In this document: piece by piece, positions 1 through 7,056 of the stretch
Position numbering within the stretch: position 1 is the first letter of the stretch
How the letters are laid out: each line of letters begins with the position of its first letter
Assembly (NCBI GenBank): GCA_028281205.1
Contig: JANQKJ010000065.1
Location: 1 to 11,011, forward strand
Direction: 5' to 3'
DNA from: Gammaproteobacteria bacterium
GTDB taxonomy: Bacteria; Pseudomonadota; Gammaproteobacteria; UBA4575
DNA length: 11,011 nucleotides
Translations under genes and position numbers: made by a program
The notes under the pieces: generated by a model
Database searches by the model: none
Seen by the model: only the letters and a program-made list of their open reading frames with translations
Told to the model about the DNA's origin: nothing

Positions 1-2558
1 GCTTTAAAACCAGCATGGATGACCCCGACATGGGGCAGTGGAGTTACACCTACAACGTGTTAGGTGAACTCCTGAGTCAAACCAATGCCAACAGTCAAAC
101 CACTACCATGACCTATGATGTGTTGGGGCGGTTAAAAACCCGAACCGAACCCGAAGGTACCACGACCTGGAATTACGACACGGCCACCAAAGGCATCGGC
201 AAGTTGGCCAGTGTGGTGCACTATGGTGGCTATAGCCGTACCGAAAGTTATGACAGTTCAGGACGACCCAGCAGTTCCAGTGCCACGATTAACTCGATTG
301 TTTACACAACGAGTACAACGTACGACAGTGTGGGGCGTGTAGATGAGATCACGTACCCAACAGGGTTTAAAGTCAAACACACCTACACCACCTTGGGTTA
401 TTTGGAGAAAGTGGTGAATGCCACCACGCCAACCACTGAGTATTGGAAAGCCCTTGCCACCGATGAGTTTGGCAATGTGACTATGTCTACTGTGGGTGGT
501 GTAATCACAGCCAAAGACTATGAAAATAACTCAGGAAGATTATTTGATATCAACAGCTATGGTGGTGGAGTTCAAGTTCAAGACATTACTTACACCTACG
601 ACACCCTAGGTAATCTCACCCAACGCAAAGATGATTTGCAAAGCAAAACTGAGAACTTCCTTTACGACAATCTAAATCGCTTAACCAGTGCGACCGTGGT
701 AGGAGTAGGCACTAAAACCTTTACCTACGATGCCATGGGCAACATTACTAACAAGTCGGATGTGGGGAATTACTTGTATGGTAACAATGCTGGCCCGCAT
801 GCAGTGACCAGTACCACGGGCTTGATCAATGCCACGTATACCTATGACAACAATGGCAATATGCAAACCGGGAATGGTCGTACCATGGCCTGGTCAAGTT
901 ACAACAAGCCGACCCAAATCACTAAGGGTAGTAATATTGTCAGCTTTGACTATGGCCCAGACCGTGCCCGCTACCAGCAAGTGGCGAGTGACAGTAGTAC
1001 GGTGAAGACCACTACCTACATCGGCAGCCTGTATGAAAAAGTACAGGTCGGCAGCAACATCGATCACAAACATTACATACGCGCGGGTGGGCAAGTGATT
1101 GCCATCCATAACACCTACAACTACCAAAGTGATCAAACCCAGTTCTTGCATCGTGATCACTTGGGCAGTGTGGATGTCATCACCGATGCCAATCAAAACA
1201 TTACTGAACGTTTATCGTTTGATGCCTTTGGTCAACGAAGACAAAGTAACTGGAATGATGCCATCAGTACCATCACCTCTAGCATCACCCGTGGGTACAC
1301 CGGGCATGAACAGTTAGACAGTGTGGGTCTCATTCATATGAATGGGCGTGTATACGATCCACAACTGGGGAGGTTCTTAAGTGCTGACCCGTTCATACAA
1401 CAACCGAAAAACTATCAAAGTTTAAATCGTTACACCTATGTGCAAAATAATCCGCTCAGTTACACCGATCCTAGTGGGTTCTTTGTTAAGAAACTGAAGA
1501 AAGTAGGTAAGAGTCTCACTAAAGGATTTAAGAGTGTTGTTAAGTCAATAAGCAAAGCGGTGTCGAGTGCAGTTAGAGTTGTTGCAGGTGCTGCATTGAG
1601 CATACAGGGCACAGTGTTAAATGCTATCAATAGTAATCCACTTACAGCAACAATTGCACAAGCGGCAGCATGTACTAATCCATATACATGTGTGGCTTAT
1701 GCGGCCGCATCGACCTATGCGGCCACTGGAAGTATCACGGCAAGTTTAAAAGCGGGTGCGATTGCGTTTGGAACGATACAGGTATCTGAAATAATAGGTA
1801 ATCGAAATGGATATTTTCAGCAAGGATCAGGTATTTCAATCGCGGGTGCTGATCCCGTACCAATCAGGGCAGTAGTTGCACATGGAACTGTAGGTGGTGT
1901 AACAGCAGAACTACAAGGAGGTAAATTCACTCAAGGGTTCGCAAGTTCTGCAATTGGGAAAAGTTTTTCTGGTTATATTGAAAAATTAACTAACAGCAAA
2001 CCAGTTGCTGGTGCGGTTGCGGCGGCGAGTGTGGCAGGCACAACATCAGTGCTAACGGGCGGGAAGTTTGCTAATGGTGCGAGGACGGCAATTATTCAAT
2101 ATCTGTATAATCAAGTTGGTAGAGAAAGATATCCTAAAAATGGGCAACGATCGGCATTGCCAGATGATGACTTGAATGCGCATATGGGTGTTGATAAAGG
2201 TAAAATTACAAGTCCTATTCCATTGACAACAGAAGAATATATAAGACAAGAATTCATCAATATATCAAATGCTTCTGCTGCTGGTTCAACTTTTTTTATG
2301 TCTTTGCCAGGAGGGCAAGGATTTGCTTTTGTATTAAGTGGTGTATCGATAAGCGCTAATGGAGCTGTAACGATAGTTGACAAAGTTTATGGCAACGATT
2401 TTGACGGTACTCATTTTTCGCATAGCATCTTAGATATAGCAACAGAGTCAGCAACCAGTTCAATACTGGAGGCAACTAATAACAGTCCTGGTGGTCGTGC
2501 TGTAAGTGTAGGTTTTGATATAATTAATTACGCAATTGATTATAAAACGTCAGAGTAA
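1..2558 (+). CDS. RHS-repeat polymorphic toxin, C-terminal part (5' end outside window)
   Basis: The reading frame is open to the left edge (first full codon at 3), so the ATG at 15 is internal; residues below count from it. Tandem YD repeats (for example YDSVGRV, YDTLGNL, YDNLNRL, YDAMGNI) fill about 10-300. They are followed by the RHS core: HRDHLGS at 379-385, RGYTGHE at 426-432, and DPSG at 485-488, the usual boundary before the variable tip. In this family the repeats form a shell that encloses a toxic C-terminal domain used against competing cells. Residues 489-700 are Gly/Ala-rich pre-toxin sequence with two related motifs, GGKFTQG (635) and GGKFANGA (682). The last roughly 150 residues match no toxin family I recognise and show no obvious nuclease motif. 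Base composition becomes markedly more AT-rich after the core, as expected for an exchangeable tip. Four small membrane-gene and repeat units follow. RHS identity is near certain; the toxin activity is unknown. Confidence 0.93.
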   Translation, partial: FKTSMDDPDMGQWSYTYNVLGELLSQTNANSQTTTMTYDVLGRLKTRTEPEGTTTWNYDTATKGIGKLASVVHYGGYSRTESYDSSGRPSSSSATINSIVYTTSTTYDSVGRVDEITYPTGFKVKHTYTTLGYLEKVVNATTPTTEYWKALATDEFGNVTMSTVGGVITAKDYENNSGRLFDINSYGGGVQVQDITYTYDTLGNLTQRKDDLQSKTENFLYDNLNRLTSATVVGVGTKTFTYDAMGNITNKSDVGNYLYGNNAGPHAVTSTTGLINATYTYDNNGNMQTGNGRTMAWSSYNKPTQITKGSNIVSFDYGPDRARYQQVASDSSTVKTTTYIGSLYEKVQVGSNIDHKHYIRAGGQVIAIHNTYNYQSDQTQFLHRDHLGSVDVITDANQNITERLSFDAFGQRRQSNWNDAISTITSSITRGYTGHEQLDSVGLIHMNGRVYDPQLGRFLSADPFIQQPKNYQSLNRYTYVQNNPLSYTDPSGFFVKKLKKVGKSLTKGFKSVVKSISKAVSSAVRVVAGAALSIQGTVLNAINSNPLTATIAQAAACTNPYTCVAYAAASTYAATGSITASLKAGAIAFGTIQVSEIIGNRNGYFQQGSGISIAGADPVPIRAVVAHGTVGGVTAELQGGKFTQGFASSAIGKSFSGYIEKLTNSKPVAGAVAAASVAGTTSVLTGGKFANGARTAIIQYLYNQVGRERYPKNGQRSALPDDDLNAHMGVDKGKITSPIPLTTEEYIRQEFINISNASAAGSTFFMSLPGGQGFAFVLSGVSISANGAVTIVDKVYGNDFDGTHFSHSILDIATESATSSILEATNNSPGGRAVSVGFDIINYAIDYKTSE

Positions 2559-2594
2559 AATTTTTATAGTAATGAAAATTATTGGTAATAATTT

Positions 2595-2963
2595 GTGAGC
2601 AAAAACAAAGCAGCTCAAAGGCAACTAATTTGGTTGAGGAATATGATACCGGCCTTTATTGCTATTACTGTTTTCGCGATATCAAATAACATATTGTCTA
2701 AAGCACTGCTATTGTGTTCATTATTAGCTGCCTTTTTTTTATATGTATTCGATCAGCGTAGCAATATAACTATCGCTAATCGTTTTTCAATCTTTTGGTT
2801 AGTATTTGCTCTGCTTTTTATTTTGCATATTTATCTTTTACTTGATAACGTGTTGCCTGGAATATATGTTGTTTTTTTTGTTTTTTTTTATTTTTCTATT
2901 ACAAATCTAATAATTCACTTTGGTGACAAACTTAAAGAATCAAAAGGGTCAGACTCTAATTAA
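2595..2963 (+). CDS. small polytopic membrane protein, candidate immunity protein for the RHS tip
   Basis: A 122-residue, very hydrophobic protein that I do not recognise. Four likely membrane helices lie at about 16-34, 36-53, 65-86 and 87-108, with a basic N-terminus (SKNKAAQRQ) and a charged C-terminus. The start is a GTG only 36 bases after the RHS stop, with no good ribosome binding site. An ATG at 2643 (residue 17) has AGGA just before it, but the 2-base spacing is too short, so the start is uncertain. The last codons (SKGSDSN plus the stop) lie inside the first copy of the 27-bp palindromic repeat, so the repeat supplies the protein's end. Immunity genes usually sit directly behind RHS toxin tips; the function here is inferred from that position alone. 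A membrane immunity protein would fit a toxin acting at the inner membrane or from the periplasm. Confidence 0.6.
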   Translation: MSKNKAAQRQLIWLRNMIPAFIAITVFAISNNILSKALLLCSLLAAFFLYVFDQRSNITIANRFSIFWLVFALLFILHIYLLLDNVLPGIYVVFFVFFYFSITNLIIHFGDKLKESKGSDSN

Positions 2964-2964
2964 A
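2938..2964 (+). repeat. palindromic repeat, copy 1 (degenerate right arm)
   Basis: Arms AATCAAA and AATTAAA flank an inner GGGTC-A-GACTC hairpin. It overlaps the last eight sense codons and the stop of the preceding membrane-protein gene. It is the most diverged copy in its right outer arm. Confidence 0.8.
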
Positions 2965-2985
2965 CATATGTGTCTGGCTTAAGGT

Positions 2986-3012
2986 AATCAATAGGGTCAG
3001 ACTCGATTGATT
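2986..3012 (+). repeat. palindromic repeat, copy 2 (best-conserved palindrome)
   Basis: Outer arms AATCAAT and ATTGATT are exact reverse complements. Inner arms GGGTC and GACTC pair with one G-T wobble around a single A. The 27-bp unit can fold almost completely in either strand. It lies 21 bases after copy 1 and 29 bases before the GTG of the next small gene. It resembles a REP-type element. Confidence 0.85.
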
Positions 3013-3041
3013 CATATATGGAAAATTAATTTTGGTAAAAA

Positions 3042-3368
3042 GTGATTAAACGCCCTATATTAGCTGTAATATTTATTTTGATAGCAATATTAATTCAGCA
3101 ATATCTATTTAATAAGCGTGAAACTGTATTTGTAGAATATAAAGTGCTAAAAGTGTATGAAAAATGTTTTGAAGAGAAATGTCATCAAGTTATATTTATT
3201 AACGATGACCACGATAGTATGTTAACTGTCTATGATGAAAGCGAAGTCAATGTAGGTGATATTGTTGTTTTGAGTCATAAAATATCATCTGCATCGAGTA
3301 TGCCTAGACATAGTCTTTTTAGTGATTCTAGGGTCAGCTATAAATTTGAATACATTAAAAATAGATAA
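3042..3368 (+). CDS. small membrane-anchored protein of unknown function
   Basis: A 108-residue protein that I do not recognise. Residues 4-23 form one uncleaved-looking hydrophobic anchor after a short basic start (IKRP), so the rest probably faces the periplasm. The soluble part (about 28-108) reads as mostly beta strand, with two close cysteines (KCFEEKC) and a VGDIVVL stretch typical of small beta-barrel folds; this fold guess is weak. The start is a GTG: an in-frame ATG at 3018 is followed by a stop at 3027, so no upstream ATG can be used. The ribosome binding site is poor (GGTAA). The gene is bounded by repeat copy 2 upstream and copy 3 downstream and is very AT-rich, like its two small neighbours. 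It may be an accessory or orphan immunity gene of the RHS locus, by position only. Confidence 0.6.
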   Translation: MIKRPILAVIFILIAILIQQYLFNKRETVFVEYKVLKVYEKCFEEKCHQVIFINDDHDSMLTVYDESEVNVGDIVVLSHKISSASSMPRHSLFSDSRVSYKFEYIKNR

Positions 3369-3397
3369 AACAGAGTAACGATTAATTAAATGGAGAG

Positions 3398-3424
3398 AAT
3401 CAAAAGGGTCCGACTCTATTGATT
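3398..3424 (+). repeat. palindromic repeat, copy 3
   Basis: Left arm AATCAAA, inner arms GGGTC and GACTC around a single C, right arm ATTGATT. It starts 29 bases after the stop of the small gene ending at 3368 and ends 17 bases before the ATG of the next one, so it separates the two genes. Confidence 0.85.
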
Positions 3425-3441
3425 TCCTGAATAGGTATTCA

Positions 3442-3702
3442 ATGCGCAAGCTTTATATAAAATCATATTTGTATCTCCTGCTTGGGTTATTGCTTGCTTT
3501 CTTGGTTGTTGAAAGCTTTTTTTCATCCAATGGACAAGTCTTGCCTTGTATCTCATTGGGCAGACAGGGCCAGGTTATGGAAGCATGTTTTTTTGAGAAG
3601 CCATTTGAGTATGTTTTCATTCTATTGTTTTTTTCAAGCTGTGTAATCTATCTTTTAATTAGAGCAATTGGCATGAAGAAAACAACGCAATCAATGAAAT
3701 AA
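3442..3702 (+). CDS. small two-helix membrane protein of unknown function
   Basis: An 86-residue protein that I do not recognise. Two hydrophobic segments lie at about 9-28 and 57-74. They enclose a roughly 28-residue loop with two cysteines (CISLG and EACFF) that could form a disulfide if the loop is periplasmic. Both ends are basic (MRKLYIK and RAIGMKK), which favours a hairpin with both termini in the cytoplasm. The ATG has an AGG six bases upstream, the best start signal of the three small genes. Repeat copy 3 ends 17 bases before the start and copy 4 begins 5 bases after the stop. Its role is unknown; it may be another accessory or orphan immunity gene of the RHS locus. Confidence 0.6.
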   Translation: MRKLYIKSYLYLLLGLLLAFLVVESFFSSNGQVLPCISLGRQGQVMEACFFEKPFEYVFILLFFSSCVIYLLIRAIGMKKTTQSMK

Positions 3703-3707
3703 TGCTG

Positions 3708-3734
3708 AGTTAATAGAGTCAGACTCGATTGATT
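3708..3734 (+). repeat. palindromic repeat, copy 4
   Basis: Left arm AGTTAAT, inner arms GAGTC and GACTC (a perfect pair) around a single A, right arm ATTGATT. It closes the run of small plus-strand genes, 5 bases after the last stop codon. Confidence 0.85.
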
Positions 3735-3757
3735 TTCATTTGATGAAATTTTTTAAT

Positions 3758-3777
3758 AAAAGGTGTCCGTACCCTTT
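3758..3777. repeat. second, different short hairpin (REP-like or terminator)
   Basis: AAAGGT and ACCCTTT pair around GTCCGT. The hairpin lies immediately 3' of, and overlaps, the stop codon of the minus-strand DUF3179 gene, between it and the plus-strand small genes. It could terminate transcription from either side, but no clean T-run follows it. From memory similar sequences recur between genes in gammaproteobacteria, which I cannot verify here. Confidence 0.5.
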
Positions 3778-5098
3778 ATTCGGATAACGATTCTGGGAAG
3801 TAACCATTCCAGGCAAACCAATAGGCAATATGTCCGGGCAGTCTTTTCAAGTTTTCATTATTCGGGCCTGTTAATTCATTTTCGTTAATAGTCCATACCT
3901 GGCTGTTTTCCATCAGTTGTCCATTTTCATTTAAAGTGAATTGTTTTCCTTCTGATCGGTATGCTCTGACCGTGTGTGTGTCTGCATCTCCTATAATGAC
4001 AATGGGAATAATGCCGACATGATCGTTGATGGCTTTTGGTGGGCTGAATGAAGACAATGGCCACGCTTTGTGTGCACCACTTATGCGTAAACCAAACACG
4101 CGTTCTTTAGGGTGCAAGCGGTTGTCACCTACGTGGGCAGGGAACATTAATTCATCGCTAATATAATAGCTGCCATAAGCTGTCCATGGCGCGTAGTCAC
4201 GATCAAAGCCAGTGTTTATATCCAATACTTTGGTATCTGGGTGTTGTGCTTTCCATTCTTTCCAGCTTGTTAAGACGACCGGCAATACTTCCAGTTCGAT
4301 GTCGCTGTTTGTCAGTGGGCCAACCACTGGTTTGCCACTGAATTGATTCCACAGCGTATGTGTTTCCTGGTCATACATTAGTTTATTGGAGCGGTATAAA
4401 AACCCTGAGGAACCAAAAATAAATGGTGACTTTCTGTTTTCGAGTTTGGTTTTATATAAAATGCCTGCATTACATAGTGTGCAATAAGCCAGTGATACAG
4501 GTACGCCGCCAATCACATCGTTGAACATTTCATGCCAGTCCATAATGCTCTGCGGGTAGGCACGTGTGTCTCCGTTAATTGAAATACCAAAGACTAATTC
4601 TTTATCAGTTAAATAATCTGCCTGCTCAGCATCAATAAGTTTTGGGTTGGTTAATGCGGGGATACCATCTTTGCGTACGCCACCCCAGGTGATTTCACCT
4701 AAATAGATACGGCGTTCAATGTCTGGGTAAAAGAACACTTTAAATGCCGGGTCCAGGCGATTAAAAATCGCTTCTATGTAGAGTTCATTTTTAGGAAAAG
4801 ACTCGATTGGGTTGGCGTTTAGCCACACAAACCAGTCAAACCAGCGTTTACCCAATTCCTGGCCGGTTAATGCTTTTAACACATGCAATGTTTGTGAGGC
4901 ATCTTCCGGGTAATACCTTAATGACCTAATCAGTGCCGGTACCACGTCAGGTTTATTGCGCTTTAACATCCACTCACGTGCTGCGGTACGCACATCCGTG
5001 GCACCATACAAATCAATCGCGTATTCATAAGTTTCTTTACTGAAACTTGCTTGTGTGCTGGTGAGTAAAAAAATAATTAAAATGCTTCTGAGGTACAT
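3776..5098 (-). CDS. DUF3179 domain-containing secreted protein
   Basis: A 440-residue protein with an N-terminal signal peptide (hydrophobic residues 4-15, cleavage probably near 18-20). Residues 25-100 are helical and HEAT-like (VPALIRSLRYYPEDASQTL). The DUF3179 domain follows at about 125-425. Its hallmark is GDTRAYP at 176-182, then WHEMFND at 188-194, then GGVPVSLAYCTLCNAG at 197-212 with the paired cysteines C206 and C209. The CxxC with nearby His and Asp looks like a metal or redox site, but the biochemical role of this family is not established as far as I know. The ATG is chosen because it directly precedes the signal peptide; no strong ribosome binding site is visible. It is divergent from the phoD-like gene across 134 bases, and both encode exported proteins. 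Family assignment is strong; function is unknown. Confidence 0.9.
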   Translation of the reverse strand: MYLRSILIIFLLTSTQASFSKETYEYAIDLYGATDVRTAAREWMLKRNKPDVVPALIRSLRYYPEDASQTLHVLKALTGQELGKRWFDWFVWLNANPIESFPKNELYIEAIFNRLDPAFKVFFYPDIERRIYLGEITWGGVRKDGIPALTNPKLIDAEQADYLTDKELVFGISINGDTRAYPQSIMDWHEMFNDVIGGVPVSLAYCTLCNAGILYKTKLENRKSPFIFGSSGFLYRSNKLMYDQETHTLWNQFSGKPVVGPLTNSDIELEVLPVVLTSWKEWKAQHPDTKVLDINTGFDRDYAPWTAYGSYYISDELMFPAHVGDNRLHPKERVFGLRISGAHKAWPLSSFSPPKAINDHVGIIPIVIIGDADTHTVRAYRSEGKQFTLNENGQLMENSQVWTINENELTGPNNENLKRLPGHIAYWFAWNGYFPESLSE

Positions 5099-5232
5099 AA
5101 TGCAATTTATTGATTAATCTCACACACAAGACCGAGATCATTAGCAGCTTATTACCAATTAATTGATTTCTATTTCATCTATTGGCGAAAGGTGTAATTA
5201 TTTTGTAGTTACCATGAATTACTATTAACTTA
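5099..5232. promoter_or_regulatory. divergent intergenic region between DUF3179 and phoD-like genes
   Basis: This 134-bp AT-rich spacer must hold the start signals for two divergent genes. A TTGGCG at about 5182 could be a -35 element for the plus strand, but I see no convincing -10 partner or operator. Neither start has a clear Shine-Dalgarno sequence. Confidence 0.3.
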
Positions 5233-6252
5233 ATGTACAAATCTTTCCTAATTTTCTTATTTCTTGTTTGTTCTGCCCCTTTACATGCTGAATCTATTAA
5301 TAAATTAGCATTCGGATCATGCCTGCATCAAAATAAACCCCAATTTATTTGGCAATCCATTCAAGCACAAAGCCCGGATTTATTTGTTTTTATGGGCGAT
5401 AACATTTATGCAGACACAACAAATAGCAAGGTTATGTATAAGAAGTACCAGAAACTTGCTAACGCAAAAGAATTCAAGGCGTTCAGAGAGTTAATACCAA
5501 TATACGCCGTGTGGGATGATCATGATTTTGGTCAGAATGATGTCGGGGAGCAAAACCCGATAAAAAATGAGTCTGAGAAAATATTTCTGGATTTTTTTAA
5601 TGTCGCGGATGATTCGCCTGCGCGACAACGCTCGGGTATTTATGATTCCCATATATTTGGCTCCGGCAACAACAGTGTGCAGTTGATATTGCTGGATACT
5701 CGCTTCTTTCGTGGTCCTACTGTTGAAGGCAAGCTCAATGAGCAATGCCCTAGGAAAAATTATCTACAGCAGCTAGACCCAAAAGTAACCATCTTAGGTG
5801 ACGAACAATGGCGTTGGTTGGAAAAGCAATTACAGATTCCTGCGCAAGTCAGGATTATTGTTTCCAGTATTCAGGTCATCCCGGATCAGCATTGCTGGGA
5901 GAAGTGGTCTAACTTCCCTTTGGAAAGAGAAAAGTTATTCAATTTAATTGCATCAACTAACGCTAATGGTGTTGTCTTTATTAGTGGTGATAGGCATTTT
6001 GCAGATGTATCTAGCATTAATATTGAACAGATTGGTTATCCGCTGTATGAGATCACATCAAGCGGGATGAATACCAAAATATATGGCAAGGGAGAACAGA
6101 ACCAATACCGCGTCACACAAGACAACTTCCAGACACGTAATTTCGGTATGATTGAGTTTGATTGGGAAGCGTCTGCTTTAAAACTACAGCTTTACAACGA
6201 TAAAAGTAATCAGTTGTTTGAAAAAGTTATCGATATTGAGGCGTTAAATTAA
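5233..6252 (+). CDS. secreted PhoD-like alkaline phosphatase/phosphodiesterase
   Basis: A 339-residue member of the PhoD metallophosphatase family, which hydrolyses phosphate mono- and diesters outside the inner membrane. A signal peptide covers residues 1-19 (APLHA cleavage site). The family motifs appear in order: FGSC (27-30) with the cysteine typical of PhoD, GDNIYAD (55-61), WDDHDFG (94-100), LLDTRFFR (near 153), the GDEQWRWLEKQL helix, and SGDRHFAD (251-258). The Asp, Asn and His residues of these motifs are the expected metal ligands, so the enzyme looks intact. It is a short-type PhoD without the extended N-terminal domain of Bacillus PhoD. The signal sequence lacks a clear twin-arginine motif, so Sec export is more likely than Tat, unlike classical PhoD. 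It is transcribed away from the DUF3179 gene. No Pho box is evident upstream. The exact substrate cannot be told from sequence. Confidence 0.92.
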   Translation: MYKSFLIFLFLVCSAPLHAESINKLAFGSCLHQNKPQFIWQSIQAQSPDLFVFMGDNIYADTTNSKVMYKKYQKLANAKEFKAFRELIPIYAVWDDHDFGQNDVGEQNPIKNESEKIFLDFFNVADDSPARQRSGIYDSHIFGSGNNSVQLILLDTRFFRGPTVEGKLNEQCPRKNYLQQLDPKVTILGDEQWRWLEKQLQIPAQVRIIVSSIQVIPDQHCWEKWSNFPLEREKLFNLIASTNANGVVFISGDRHFADVSSINIEQIGYPLYEITSSGMNTKIYGKGEQNQYRVTQDNFQTRNFGMIEFDWEASALKLQLYNDKSNQLFEKVIDIEALN

Positions 6253-6277
6253 AACAAATTTAGTGCTATAAGATGTA

Positions 6278-6309
6278 ATGGACTAACGAGTATCTGCTCG
6301 TTAGTCCAT
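6278..6309. terminator. perfect 13-bp inverted repeat, likely bidirectional terminator
   Basis: ATGGACTAACGAG (6278-6290) and its exact reverse complement (6297-6309) flank a six-base loop TATCTG. The hairpin lies 25 bases after the phoD-like stop and about 55 bases from the end of the convergent VPLPA gene. No T-run follows on either strand, so a simple intrinsic terminator is not certain; it may be a processing or protein site instead. Confidence 0.55.
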
Positions 6310-6329
6310 GTGTAGTTATTTATAGAAAT

Positions 6330-6351
6330 AACAGTCGTTGCTAAGACTGCT
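6330..6351 (-). terminator. possible terminator of the VPLPA-CTERM gene
   Basis: Read on the minus strand, AGCAGTC and GACTGTT form a seven-pair stem (one G-U) with an eight-base loop, 12 bases after the stop codon. It is followed by the T-rich TATTTCTAT. The stem is weak, so this is tentative. Confidence 0.4.
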
Positions 6352-6363
6352 ATAGGTAAATAC

Positions 6364-7056
6364 TTAACTGGTTTTTCTTGAAAAACCTATTAAGCCAGCC
6401 AGTGCAGTTCCAAATAGCCATACCGCTGCTGGTAGTGGAACCGGTGTTAATGTAGTAAGCCAGTCTTCCGTTGGTCCAGTTGGTAAAAGCCAGCCGCGAA
6501 TCACTTCTGATGTTGTGTCACCAGATAAGCGATGACCATCACCAAGTGCCAGGAATACTAAGTCCGTGTAACTAGTGCCATCAACAACAATAGCGGGACT
6601 AGTTTGTGCTTCGCCATCAAGTGCAAATATATCGCCGCCATTAGAAAGTGTTCCTGTAGCAGATTTAGCAATGAAGCCATCAGTTACAGCTGTAATATCT
6701 GTCAGTGTATATGTCACATTCCAGATTGAATTATCAGAATTTCGAGATAGTGTGCCAGTGATGGTAGCGATATCGTTGCTGTCATCCATGTCGCCCATGT
6801 TATCCCAAAATAAACTTACAAAGGCAGTCTCTTGTGTAGTGCTAAAGGTTCTGGCGGCCTCTGAGCCGTCGCCGCCAGAGCCAAACAATGAGAATGAACC
6901 GTCATCAAGTCTCAGGCCGTAAGTAATATCCGGTAGGCTTGTTAAATTCCCATCTGGGTGGTCACCTAATATATATGTCAAATTGGGAACAACGGTCGCT
7001 GCATTCGCTGTCATTGCGGAAACGATCAAAATTATGCTGAGTCCAAGGCGCTTCAT
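6364..7056 (-). CDS. VPLPA-CTERM (PEP-CTERM type) exported protein
   Basis: A 230-residue protein with a signal peptide (1-19, ending ANA) and a C-terminal sorting signal. The signal is VPLPA at 206-210, a hydrophobic helix at about 211-225 (AVWLFGTALAGLIGF) and a basic RK at 227-228. This tripartite tail is the variant recognised by exosortase-type enzymes, which process the protein at the inner membrane in species that also make exopolysaccharide. The middle (20-200) is acidic, rich in Gly, Ser, Thr and Asp and predicted to be beta-rich, with no enzymatic motif that I can see. It is a stand-alone gene: it converges on phoD and has a 300-base upstream spacer. No exosortase gene lies in the window. 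The ATG directly precedes the signal peptide, but no clear ribosome binding site is seen. Its likely role is surface or matrix-related, which is inference. Confidence 0.88.
   Translation of the reverse strand: MKRLGLSIILIVSAMTANAATVVPNLTYILGDHPDGNLTSLPDITYGLRLDDGSFSLFGSGGDGSEAARTFSTTQETAFVSLFWDNMGDMDDSNDIATITGTLSRNSDNSIWNVTYTLTDITAVTDGFIAKSATGTLSNGGDIFALDGEAQTSPAIVVDGTSYTDLVFLALGDGHRLSGDTTSEVIRGWLLPTGPTEDWLTTLTPVPLPAAVWLFGTALAGLIGFSRKTS

Noticed and set aside
2052..2383. Minus-strand frames opposite the RHS tip (2052-2249 and 2111-2383)
   Set aside because: They are antisense to a continuous RHS coding frame, with no ribosome binding site and no recognisable domain.
2938..3734. CRISPR array or integron attC cassettes
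   Set aside because: Intervals between copies are 48, 412 and 310 bases and contain genes, so it is not a CRISPR. The palindromes are 27 bp with no GTTRRRY core sites, so they are not typical attC sites.
4801..4812. GACTCGATTGG inside the DUF3179 gene as another copy of the 27-bp repeat
   Set aside because: Only the right inner arm matches; there is no left arm and no palindrome, so it is a chance match.
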